Origin: Sialis fuliginosa
Taxonomy: Eukaryota > Arthropoda > Insecta > Megaloptera > Sialidae
Direction of reading: 5' to 3'
DNA: 64,000 nt
Assembly: GCA_961205875.1 (NCBI GenBank)
Contig: OY540815.1
Span: 3,224,001 to 3,288,000, forward strand
Shown here: positions 55,445 through 64,000 of the stretch, in pieces
Layout of the letters: the number at the start of each line of letters is the position of its first letter
Numbering within the stretch: position 1 is the stretch's first letter
Made by a program: the position numbers and the translations under genes
The notes under the pieces: model-generated
The model's input: the letters and a program-made list of their open reading frames with translations, nothing else
Databases searched by the model: none
Told to the model about the DNA's origin: nothing

Positions 55445-55890
55445 ATATTGATCATCAAAATCGTGTTTAATTAAGGAGGGGTGACATCCCAAAATATTTA
55501 TTTTTTCATGATATCTCAAGAACGACGCGGACGTATTACGTGAACATTTTATAGTCTATTTTGTCGAGCATTTAATTTTCTATAATATAGGACTACAATG
55601 TTTGTTGTAAAATATTCCCTATTACAAAGATTTATATCAATTTGCTTTAAGAATCATCATTTGTTTTTTTAAATTGCTATTTACTTTGACATATTAAATG
55701 TCATTTTGACGTTTGCATAACAGAAAAATCTTAATTTATATTGAATTTGTACAAACATTAAAAATGCACAAAAAATAATCAGGTGCGTTTTAAGAAATTT
55801 TTCGAACTAATAGTTTTTAGTAAAATTGTATAAAAATTAAATAGTTAACCAATGCTAGACAATTTATATGGATACTTTATTGGTTTTTTT
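55445..55890 (+). repeat. Family C repeat, 5'-truncated
   Basis: Starting at ATCATCAAAATCGTGTTTAA, it contains GAGGGGTGACATCCCAAAAT, ATATCTCAAGAACGAC, TACAATGTTTGTTGTAAAAT and CATTTTGACGTTTGCATAAC, and ends near TTAACCAATGCTAGAC. The site occupied by a MITE in the 53,471 copy is empty here. Confidence 0.7.
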
Positions 55891-55904
55891 TTCACTGAAA
55901 ATTA

Positions 55905-56070
55905 ATACGAACACTGTCAAAAAAATTTTGGACCCTACCCACCCATAGACTGAAAGTGTACTCGAATTTTTTTTCACTTACCCCTTTAATGGGTGTGTCT
56001 TTAGATAGGTCTCCTAACATACAACAGAAATGTAACATGATCTTTTGATTTAAAGGTTAGTCTAAAAAAA
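55905..56070 (+). repeat. Family D internal fragment
   Basis: AATTAATACGAACACTGTC, CATAGACTGAAAGTGTACTC and TCTTTAGATAGGTCTCCTAA match the middle of family D in forward order. Confidence 0.55.
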
Positions 56071-56224
56071 TAATAATAGCATTCAAAAAATTGTTTTTTT
56101 ATTGCTTTTTTTAAAGTAGAACTACACGAATGTAACGAAAATATGTCACACTTTGTAAGTTTAATCTCCGTAACTAATAATCATATCATATCATATTATC
56201 ATATTATATTATATATTATTAAAT

Positions 56225-56450
56225 TAGCCGACCTTCAATCGCAGATGAAGGGTTGTAATTGATCTTATTTGATCCGGTGGGAAAAATCCTACATAAGTGT
56301 AGGAGTTTTAAGGAAAAATTACCCACTACCTCGCTTAGAAACCGAGATATTTACGAATTTGTATAATAAATAAATAGCGTAAATAATCTCAATATTTCGC
56401 CCTGTCTCAGATAAAGGATTTCATTCGATCCGAGGGGAAAAACAAACAAT
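56225..56450 (+). repeat. Helitron-2 internal fragment
   Basis: GATGAAGGGTTGTAATTGAT, ATTTGATCCGGTGGGAAAAA, GAAACCGAGATATTTACGAA and TTTCATTCGATCCGAG are diverged tandem units of 21,282-21,750. No 3' terminus is present. Confidence 0.55.
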
Positions 56451-57585
56451 TGTTCAATCATAGTAAATTTTTAAAAAAGTTTTAACCAACAACAAAATAT
56501 ATCTGTATGGTATCAAGTATTTAAAATACTAATAAATAATGGTTTTATTTATTCACAAAAATATTTCAAAATTTAATTTTGTATTATATTATAAAACAAA
56601 ATCAATTAAAATGATTAGTTAAGTCACATAATAGAATTTGTTATGTATATATTTTTTTATTGAAGTTTTGGCGTTAGGGTGGGCCCCATACAGCCAGTTG
56701 TTTAATTATTTATTTATTTTTTTATGTATAATTGTTAAAATAAATAACAAGTATATATTGAAAAACTCCGTTTTGTTATCATATGTAACACTATATTTGA
56801 TTACTTTTAGTTTAATTGTAACTTCAAGATAATAAGAATAAACTTTGTAATCAACCTTTATATCCACTCGTGCAGAATGTTTTTTTTTATTGTTTTGACA
56901 ATTTTCTGTTATGTATTCTCCCTTGTTTTTCGCCTGTAGGGGATCGCGCTACAAATCTCTGTGTTGTATTTGGTTACATTTAATTTCATGTTATTAGTGT
57001 TTTTCTGTTTGTTTCGTAGCTTTTGTCGAAATCTCACCGTGCTTATTTTATTTATCATGATTTGCACTTGTGAATTTTAATATGAAATACTAAATACTAA
57101 ATACCTTAAACCCACGCAAGTAGAGGCAGAATTAATTCGAATCGACAGAACAAATAAATGGGGATACTTTTATAATTTTTTCTTTTGGAAAATAAAATAC
57201 GATATATAATTTACAATATATGATGTAAATTAACACCAAATTAACTAACATATGAGAGCTTTCTATATTTTTAGACGGTAAGTATTTCAAATCGATATTT
57301 TTGTTACATAATTGTATATATGTGTATAGTGAATTTTTTAAGAATACTTTGAGACAAACAAAATCCTTTACTGAGATTCGAAAAAAAGTGTTTAAATTAC
57401 GGAAAAAATGATTTTTTTTGTTTTCTAAATAAAACGTCCGGTTTGTATGTTATATATTCACAGTTATTATAAAAAAATGATTTGCTTATACATAATAATA
57501 ATTCCCTTTCTTACTTATTTTTTATCGTCTCAATAATATTGTTTATTTATGGTTAAAAAAATATTATAAAAAACAACTGTCGTGA
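56451..57585. other. No gene seen
   Basis: About 1.1 kb of AT-rich sequence without internal structure or copies elsewhere in the window. Short hydrophobic frames (for example 56,638-56,832 plus) reflect T-rich composition. Confidence 0.45.
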
Positions 57586-57786
57586 ATCTTTGCTTCTGGG
57601 TGTAAGCCGCGTCGGTTTGGTCGTGTTATCGGCCAACGTTTCGTCACACATTGCAGTGGACATTTTCAGGGGTCTTCTAAAAGTGCACTTTTATGTGTGA
57701 CGAAACGTTGGCCGATAACACGACCAAACCGACGCGGCTTGCACCCAGAAGCCAAGATCCATATCAAGATCACCGCGGAAGCCTAA
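57586..57786. repeat. Family K palindromic repeat, most complete copy
   Basis: TTCTGGGTGTAAGCCGCGTC, GGTTTGGTCGTGTTATCGGC and CAACGTTTCGTCACACATTG mirror their inverses at 57,689-57,760, with a turn near 57,678. The right outer part AAGATCCATATCAAGATCAC, then CGCGGAAGCC, matches the left outer part of 14,570-14,773. Arms differ by very few bases. Confidence 0.8.
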
Positions 57787-57940
57787 AGAATTGTTAAAAC
57801 AACTATCAATTATTTTTTAACATTTACCTAATAATGTGATTGTCCGATTTACAAACATGTTCAACTAAATTGTCATTTTATATCTGTGTATGTTTGGTTG
57901 TAATTTCAGACTTCGATTTTATATTTTTACTTGTTATATA

Positions 57941-58244
57941 CAGTAGCACATCGCAATAACGGCGTAATTTGGACCGTACTCTCGCCGTTAAGTGAAAAAC
58001 GCCAGTAAGTGAATTAAGGTTTTTTTGTGCCTCGCGAGTGCCAGCAAGCAAAACTACGTACTATGTACTAATACATATTGAGTGTACAAAAACACTAACT
58101 ATAAAACAATGATAGAAAGGGTTTACACTAGTACGTACAGTTACTTGATTTACAACTGAAAAAGACATAAAAATATATAATTTTAAGAGTGCCGTTATTG
58201 CGAAATGCCGTTAAGCAAGTAGCCGTTATTGCGAGGTGCCACTG
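57941..58244. mobile_element. TA-flanked MITE, pogo-like ends
   Basis: CAGTAGCACATCGCAATAAC mirrors GTTATTGCGAGGTGCCACTG. TA lies on both sides (57,939-57,940; 58,245-58,246). Termini reading CAGTGGCACCTCGCAATAAC are of the kind carried by pogo/Tigger members of Tc1/mariner. At 304 bp it has no transposase; GCCGTTAAG and its inverse extend the arms. Confidence 0.78.
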
Positions 58245-58395
58245 TATATTAACTAGTCCTATGTTACTCGGGAATTTAAAAATATAAATATTCACTGCTC
58301 AACTGTTGAATGATAGCGTGATGATTATATGATTATATACCATAAAGTATACATTAGAAAAACTAATTTTAAAATATTTTTTTTATTTTTACAAT

Positions 58396-58740
58396 CCGGC
58401 CAATAGAATTGGAGATATTTAAAAAAAATCATACACAAAAAACCATAAAAATGGTTGTTTTTTCAACAAGGCACAAACAATTTCGCTAATATGCTCGATA
58501 TAAGAAATTATTGCTTGTTTTAAAAAAAAATTATTTACTGGTGTAGTTTTCATTGTTTACAAAAAATATTAATATTTAAAATTTGAAAGCATTCATATTT
58601 TTATTGAAAAACTTATTTTTTCGATAATAGTATCATACTTCTAAATTGTTAAAAAAAAATTATAAGGGGGCCCCTCGATCATCTGCTGCCCTGGGGCACC
58701 CGAGCCTCTAGCTACGGCCCTGTCCAATTCTATTGACCGG
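58396..58740. mobile_element. hAT right end inside an 18-bp inverted repeat
   Basis: CCGGCCAATAGAATTGGA (58,396-58,413) is mirrored by TCCAATTCTATTGACCGG (58,723-58,740). Just before the second arm is a hAT-like right end (GCCCTGGGGCACCCGAGCC ... TAGCTACGGCCCTG, ending 58,722). The hAT left end is missing, so either it was deleted or the arms belong to a host repeat cut by the insertion. Confidence 0.45.
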
Positions 58741-59278
58741 ATGACAAAAATTAAAATTGCTCAAGTGCAAGTACAATTAGTGTAGCTATCAGCCTCCCAC
58801 ATAAATGAATGACAATTTTGAAAAATGTGTAAGGACAAAAGTTTTTTCTTATACCGTGAGAAATATTTTTTGTCGACACACTATTTCTCTAAAACCGATA
58901 GAAATAAATAATTAAATTGTTTATAACAATTGATCGCGCTGGAATTTTTCCATCTTGAAAATTTTGAATCAATCTACACCTACTTCTCAATGTTCATGAT
59001 TTTTTAAAGATTTTTTTAACGATCCATTCAGTGTGCTGAGTAAGTAGGGGGCAGCAATTTTTAAGCGTTTTTCCGTAAAACGTTTAAAAAATGCATAACA
59101 AATTCCTCATCATATATATTGTTGAATTCATGCTTCAATAAGCTTTCATTTGACACCCTACGATAAGCAATTAAATAATTTATCCAATTTTTTGGGTTTT
59201 TGTTTTTGAAAAACATTCTGTTTGAGTTTGACTAAAAAAATGTTTAATCTGATTTCGTAAAAAAATACCCTCCTTGTT
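58741..59278. other. No clear feature
   Basis: AT-rich with TTTTTAAGCGTTTTTCCGTA and its partial inverse near 59,060-59,095. No gene was seen. Confidence 0.4.
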
Positions 59279-59346
59279 CGGGGCCCCCCTATACTCGAAT
59301 GCCCCGGAGCATTGCCCCAGCTGCCCTGGTGGTAGTAACGGCCTTG
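59279..59346. mobile_element. hAT-like right-end fragment
   Basis: CGGGGCCCCCCTATACTCG, GCCCCGGAGCATTGCCCCAG and the end GTAGTAACGGCCTTG read inwards as CAAGGCCGTTACTAC. This is the same style as CAGGGCCGTAGC at 58,722, so two right ends of related elements lie about 620 bp apart. A left partner was not found. Confidence 0.45.
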
Positions 59347-59933
59347 CAAATAGACATTCTTTTATACTTACTTCATTCTTTTATATTTGATGGTAAGTAT
59401 AATAGTTTATTATATAATTATATAATTCCTAAGACAATTGTTAATTTTGTTTGTAATTGATTAAAAACTTCATTTCTAGTTAAATATGTATATAAAATAT
59501 TTTTTTCGAAAAATTAATAATATTTTTTAGCGAAAATTAAACATTCATAGATATATAAATCTGTAATGGTTAATATTTATAATTTTTGAAAGAGTGTATA
59601 TCTACTTAGATGTTAATGCTAACTCTTGAAATACATTTTATAATGCTTAAAATGCGTACAGGGTTATTAACATACATATTCTATAAAAACAATACGATCG
59701 TTTTACTACGTCGACAGTCAGTGTAAACGCCTGAAGGGTTTTTACAGTTGCGTAAAATGTAAAGACGAAAAAAATTATTGAAATCCATATTCACGAAATC
59801 AAAGTCAATCAACATGAAAACGATAAATTAGTAATCCTATTTGAAAACGCGAGCTTCAATGGCAAATATCGAATTTCAATCAGCAATGTGAAAAAGGTAT
59901 TAAGTTTTGTGAGAAATCCTCAGGAAGCCAGTG
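59347..59933. other. No supported gene
   Basis: AT-rich, becoming more balanced at 59,690-59,930, with no recognised product or repeat. Confidence 0.35.
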
Positions 59934-60300
59934 GCGGTTCGAACTATAAAGATATATTATTTCTATATACAGAGAGATAGACTTATCTTTACATATAAAG
60001 AATCAAGTTTTAGTGACTAACTCCTCAACGCACAGCTCACACTCCTGAATCTAGGGACGGGAAATATTAAGTGGCTGTTCAAATTATAAAGATATATTAT
60101 CTCTATGTACAGAGATATACTTATCTCTTCATATAAAAAGAAAATTCCTAGTGACTGACTCATCAACGCACACCTCACACCCCTGGATCTAGGGACGGGA
60201 AATATTAAGGGTTTTCCTTTATGACGTAAGCACCCACAAAGAAGGGATTTTCTGAAATTCAACCCCTAAGGGTGGTGGGTTAAGGGTGTTAAACATATTT
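59934..60300 (+). repeat. Tandemly duplicated 139-bp unit and repeat tail
   Basis: TATAAAGATATATTAT, CTCAACGCACAGCTCACACT and CTAGGGACGGGAAATATTAA occur twice (starts near 59,935 and 60,074). ATGACGTAAGCACCCACAAA and TTCAACCCCTAAGGGTGG follow. The phrasing is that of the Helitron-2-like repeats (ATTCAACCCCTAAGG also at 21,228). The ends are undefined. Confidence 0.6.
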
Positions 60301-60410
60301 TAAATTTAATAAAAATACGGACAAATGCGACTAGTACTTGCGCCCTAGGGGTTTTGTACCGTTATAAGACACTTAAAAAATTATTAAGATATAAAACTGT
60401 ACATTAAAAT

Positions 60411-60860
60411 AAAACGGCCAAATGTGTGTTGGGCACGCACATGATAGGTTTCCGTAGTCATTACGATTTATAAACAAGAGTTATTTCAACGGACGCTCTG
60501 ATAACGACATTTAAATGCAAATATATCGTGACTGAAGGGTTAAAATCAAAAGGTCATAAATATAACATTTTTTGTTGCATTTTAGGAGACCTATCTAAAG
60601 ATAGATACCCCACTCAATGGGGTAAGTGAAAAAAAAATTTGAGTACAATTTTCAGTCTATAGGAGGGGGTCCAAAATAATTTTGACAGTGCTCGTTATAA
60701 TTTTCAGTGAAAGTACTAATTAAAAGATACATTCTGAATTTTTTTTAGATTTTTTGCATCGATAGTTTAGAAAGTAGGAGGGGGGAGCGCTCTGATAACC
60801 ACATTGAAAAGCACATATATCGTGACTGAAGGGTTAAAATAAAAAGATCATTAATAATAA
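60411..60860 (-). repeat. Family D repeat, minus, partly duplicated
   Basis: AAAACGGCCAAATGTGTGTT, then GGGCACGCAC, is the reversed 3' end. CTCTGATAACGACATTTAAA with CGTGACTGAAGGGTTAAAAT recurs 295 bp later (60,495 and 60,790), so an internal block is duplicated. Confidence 0.68.
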
Positions 60861-61109
60861 CTAATTCAATTAGTGAAATAACTACTAATTCAGGTTGAGA
60901 AAGTAAAAACATAACTATAATGTGATTTTATAAAGGAATCATTGATATAAAGATTTAATATTACTCGTAGAACGCCATAATATTATCAACTAAATTTTTG
61001 TTCTAACATAACGTGCAGGTGCACGTTTCATATGAACAAATTAAAGCAGTGTAGTGGAGCAATAAAATTTTTCAACTCGTGAATTCTCTTCCAAAGCTCT
61101 GCTTATATA

Positions 61110-61496
61110 GTCCAGTACATTTAGACGAAAAATAGCTGTGTCTGGGAAAAAATTCGCAATAAGCTGAATTTTTGTATACACCTTCATTTTGTCTTTATAA
61201 ATAAGATACCAAAAGTCCCCAATAATCCCATGCGAGCATACTTTTTTACAGCCCACAAAAGGTGATAACAATTAGTTTTAAGTAAATATCTCTGTATCTA
61301 TTGGTTCTATGACTAAAATAGTTATTATCAAATATAAAGTTTAGAAAATTACCTACAATAAAGATCTTAAAAAAGTATGCTCGCATGGGATTGTTGGGGA
61401 CTTTTGGTATCTTATTTATAAAGACAAAATGAAGGTGTATACAAAAATTAAGCTTATTGCGAATTTTTCCCCAGAGAAAAACTAATGTTCCTGGAC
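61110..61496. mobile_element. Foldback MITE of the AGTCCAGTA family, 387 bp
   Basis: GTCCAGTACATTTAGACG mirrors TAATGTTCCTGGAC, and TA flanks both ends (61,108-61,109; 61,497-61,498). AGCTGAATTTTTGTATACAC, then CTTCATTTTGTC, mirrors the right side and matches the subterminal region of 53,946-54,295. The core (ATACCAAAAGTCCCCAATAA, ATGCGAGCATAC) differs. The 76- and 125-codon minus frames here read the palindrome arms. Confidence 0.78.
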
Positions 61497-61621
61497 TAAT
61501 AACGAGTATATAGAATATAGATGTGTATGGCTTTTGTAAAATGTGTATTGTTGACCTATTAAAAAAGCAACTTAATAGTACAACAATTGCTATTACGTAG
61601 GATTTTAATAAAACGAGGTTC

Positions 61622-61694
61622 ATTTGAAAACCAACATCCCAACATGGTATGACTAAAAATACTGATTATTTATTGTTTCCATATAGTTTATGTG
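61622..61694 (+). repeat. Family G fragment
   Basis: CCCAACATGGTATGACTAAA and TATTTATTGTTTCCATAT recur near 15,652 and 63,630. It runs into family C. Confidence 0.45.
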
Positions 61695-62310
61695 AATAAG
61701 TTTGCAATATCGAATATACGAGAAGTTTTGTGATCGTTTCAGATTGAGACAAAAAAAATGTTCTCCCATTTTAAAATTTTAAATTGATCTTCCCGTTTCA
61801 CATTAAGTGTCCTTGTCACACGCCTAACTCATGAACCACTGAACCTATATTGTTGAAACTTGGTCGGATGGTTGGATCTGACTTGAGGACGGTCCCATTT
61901 CAAAATCATCAAAATCGTGTGTAAGGGGGAGGGTAACATCCCAAAATATTAATTTTTTCAAGATATCTCAAGAACGACACGTTACGTGAAAATTTTATAA
62001 AATATTTTTGTAGAGCATTAAATTTCCTATAATATGGGTCTACAACGTTTGTTGTAAAATATTCCCTTGCAAATATTTATCTCAATTTATTTTAAAAATT
62101 CGTGTTTTGTTTTTCTAAATTGATATTGATTTTGACGTTTTAAATGTCATTTTGACGTTTGCATAAATTTAGTTGAAATTATCAAAAAATTAAAAATATA
62201 CGATCAAATAGCGTTTTAAGAAAAATTTTGAACTAATATTTTTTTGTAAAATTGTATAAAAATTAAATGGTTAACCAATTCCAGGCAATTTATCTAAACA
62301 CTTTCGGTTT
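61695..62310 (+). repeat. Family C repeat, long copy
   Basis: It runs from TTGCAATATCGAATATACGA through AGAAGTTTTGTGATCGTTTC, CCTAACTCATGAACCACTGA, TGACTTGAGGACGGTCCCAT, GTGTGTAAGGGGGAGG, TCTACAACGTTTGTTGTAAA and GTCATTTTGACGTTTGCATA to TTAACCAATTCCAGGC. The (TCTG) tract is deleted. It gives the best view of the family's 3' half. Confidence 0.72.
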
Positions 62311-63383
62311 TTATTTAAATTGTTCAATAATTAACTACCTTTGATGAATTTTAAACGAGGAAGCTCTGTGCATTTACTTGGCAGATGTTTTTTTAATATG
62401 TATAAGAAAATTTTTAATGAAATTTGTCAGAAATAAAATTCACCTTTGTATTATGAATATTAGTTTTCTAATATCATAGTGTCAATAATATTACACACAT
62501 TTTTAGAATAACTAATTTGACAAGTTGAATTAAATTGCATTTGTTTTTATAATACGTAATTAATCTGACAATTTAAGTTTAATTGTATCTATTTATTTCC
62601 AAAGCAACATGAATCGTAGACTTACTCATAAGTATTTAAAATTCAAATTTTGAGGGTAGTTTTCACCCGTTAAATGACTTTTAGGCACGCATAACAAAAA
62701 AAAAACATTGAAATACATGTTTCATTATTTGTATTGTAGAATATTTATGATAAGTTTAAAATTAATCGGACCCGAAAAAACGTTTACACCCCTTTTTTTC
62801 TCCGTAGGGATTGACTTTCGAAAAATCATTTCTTAAAGATCTTATTCACGTCAAGACGCTTCGATTGGCATCCCAACGAAATCAATAGCCCACGAAAAAT
62901 ACGCAAAAAAATCGCGTAACAACCGTTTGGATGTGACGGTTATTGAAACTAGACCCCAATTAATGGTGTTTTGGATATACGACAGAAATTTTTTCCTAGG
63001 GGTTTAATTACAGGGGCTCCTCAAAATTTCAGAGAGCAACCGGACCAGACCTGATGCAAAATGTTTGTTTGGACGTACACTTTCATAAAAACATAATGGC
63101 AGAATTTTTTATGTAAGGACTTCGGGGCTTGGCCTAAAGCCAGAATTGAGTCAAAATCTTTTTATAAAAAAATGTCATGAAAATTAAGAGAACGGCCATA
63201 ATAAATACTTGGTGTAGCGGATACGTTACAAAAATGACAAACTTTGATAATAATTAACTCGAATTTAAAACGGTCGATCTCTTTAAAATTTCACGTTCGG
63301 TTAGGTATTATTGTTTCTTCTTACCCCATGACTTTTTTTTTAATTTTACCAAAATGTTGTTTTGCACGACAACTACCTTAAAT
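62311..63383. other. No gene seen
   Basis: AT-rich with a more balanced part at 62,800-63,060 (repeat-like wording, for example AAATTTCAGAGAGCAACCGG). No boundary, copy or coding frame was supported. Confidence 0.35.
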
Positions 63384-63471
63384 CCTTTTTTACGATTTCA
63401 ATTTTCCATTACATTTGCAACAACTATTTTGTTAAATTTATTGGAAAATTGAAGTCGTACAAAAAATTATT
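63384..63471. repeat. Hairpin with about 33-bp arms
   Basis: TACGATTTCAATTTTCCA at the left is mirrored by TGGAAAATTGAAGTCGTA at the right, extending outwards to CCTTAAATC / TTATTAAGG with mismatches. The loop is about 26 bases. It may be a MITE remnant. Confidence 0.6.
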
Positions 63472-64000
63472 AAGGAGAAAAGTTACTTGTTTTTCCATAA
63501 AATAAAACACCGTTATAAAAAAATATAAGTTCCTATTTGAAAAAAAGTAGACTTTGAATTGACACCAAATCAAAAACTAACAAGCTGTGGGGTGAGACCC
63601 TTTAGATCCTCAGAACCAACTTCCCAACACGGTGTGACTATCAATACTTGGATACTAATTATTTACTGTTTTCATATTATATTATTATATAACAAATCAA
63701 AACAAAAATTATTGATTGACCATATCTCCTAAGCAAATTAAGATATCGAGTTAATTGCACACCCCAAGCAGGCTCTGCTTGATAGTGTGTTTATTCTCGT
63801 CCTAAAATTTTTTCGTATAAAAATTGTTAAAATGATATAATGATGAGAAAATTATATATTAAATTACTTCAGTAATCCACTTAAAAGTTTACATTTTCTT
63901 GAAAAGAACACACTACAGGTCGAAAAACGTAATAAATCAACAGCAATACTTTTGAAATCATCAGAATAGAACATCACTAAAACTCAGCCAAATCGGATAA
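63472..64000. other. Family G copy and featureless end
   Basis: TTCCCAACACGGTGTGACTA near 63,621 opens a diverged family G copy. It is followed by CACACCCCAAGCAGGCTCTG at 63,758, the inverted counterpart of 7,420-7,440. Nothing else was recognised up to the window end. Confidence 0.4.

Noticed and set aside
61041..61623. Overlapping 76- and 125-codon minus-strand frames, the latter the longest in the window
   Set aside because: They read through the arms of a palindromic MITE and its flanks, are rich in hydrophobic and Asn/Ile residues expected from AT-rich DNA, and show no domain.
1..64000. CRISPR arrays, bacterial operons, tRNA or rRNA genes
   Set aside because: No regularly spaced identical repeats with unique spacers, no ribosome-binding-site-led gene clusters, and no cloverleaf or rRNA signatures were seen. 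The sequence character is that of an animal nuclear genome.

Overview
The window looks like repeat-dense, non-coding nuclear DNA from an arthropod, most likely an insect. It is visibly very AT-rich, has no operon-like gene packing, and its open frames are almost all short and chance-like. It is full of non-autonomous transposons of the kinds common in lepidopteran and hemipteran genomes: Helitron ends with CTRR-T termini, hAT elements with 8-bp target duplications, TTAA elements, TA elements and long foldbacks. Some repeat ends (for example a short CG-rich tail ending ACTCGCACTT at about 43,375) remind me of lepidopteran interspersed repeats. That is memory rather than a search, so the order is left open.

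Only one stretch resembles a known protein family. Positions 526-1074 hold the C-terminal exon of a PIF1-type helicase, split by a 333-bp Harbinger-like MITE with a clean TAA duplication. A second, unidentified coding-like segment (26,827-27,054, minus) recurs in decayed form at 40,008-40,145 inside the same repeat family. No rRNA, tRNA, CRISPR array or intact host gene was recognised.

Layout. 0-10 kb: broken PIF1 exon, a Helitron 3' end with a 13-bp minisatellite, and three large foldbacks (2,402-3,606; 5,435-6,618; 8,297-9,880). 10-20 kb: family C, J and E repeats, an intact hAT (13,860-14,538) with a perfect 8-bp duplication, and a 3.1-kb foldback (16,081-19,166) with other elements inside it. 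20-31 kb: a foldback inside a foldback with a MITE and a Helitron inside the inner one (20,364-22,872), another foldback (24,013-25,210), hAT elements and two TTAA elements. 31-41 kb: an element built on 38-bp palindromes (32,265-33,085), a 2.2-kb Helitron containing a foldback (33,236-35,446), a second hAT with a perfect duplication (39,133-39,848) and an inverted Helitron sister (40,287-41,126). 41-52 kb: mostly families D, E, C and I, with family E carrying internal tandem duplications. 52-64 kb: a foldback, family C copies (one with a MITE whose empty site is visible in a sister copy), small TA-flanked MITEs and hAT fragments.

Family letters (C, D, E, F, G, I, J, K, L, X) are labels I made by comparing copies within this window; they are not database names. 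The window reads as layered transposon insertions, with few candidate genes. Relative ages can be read from the nesting.
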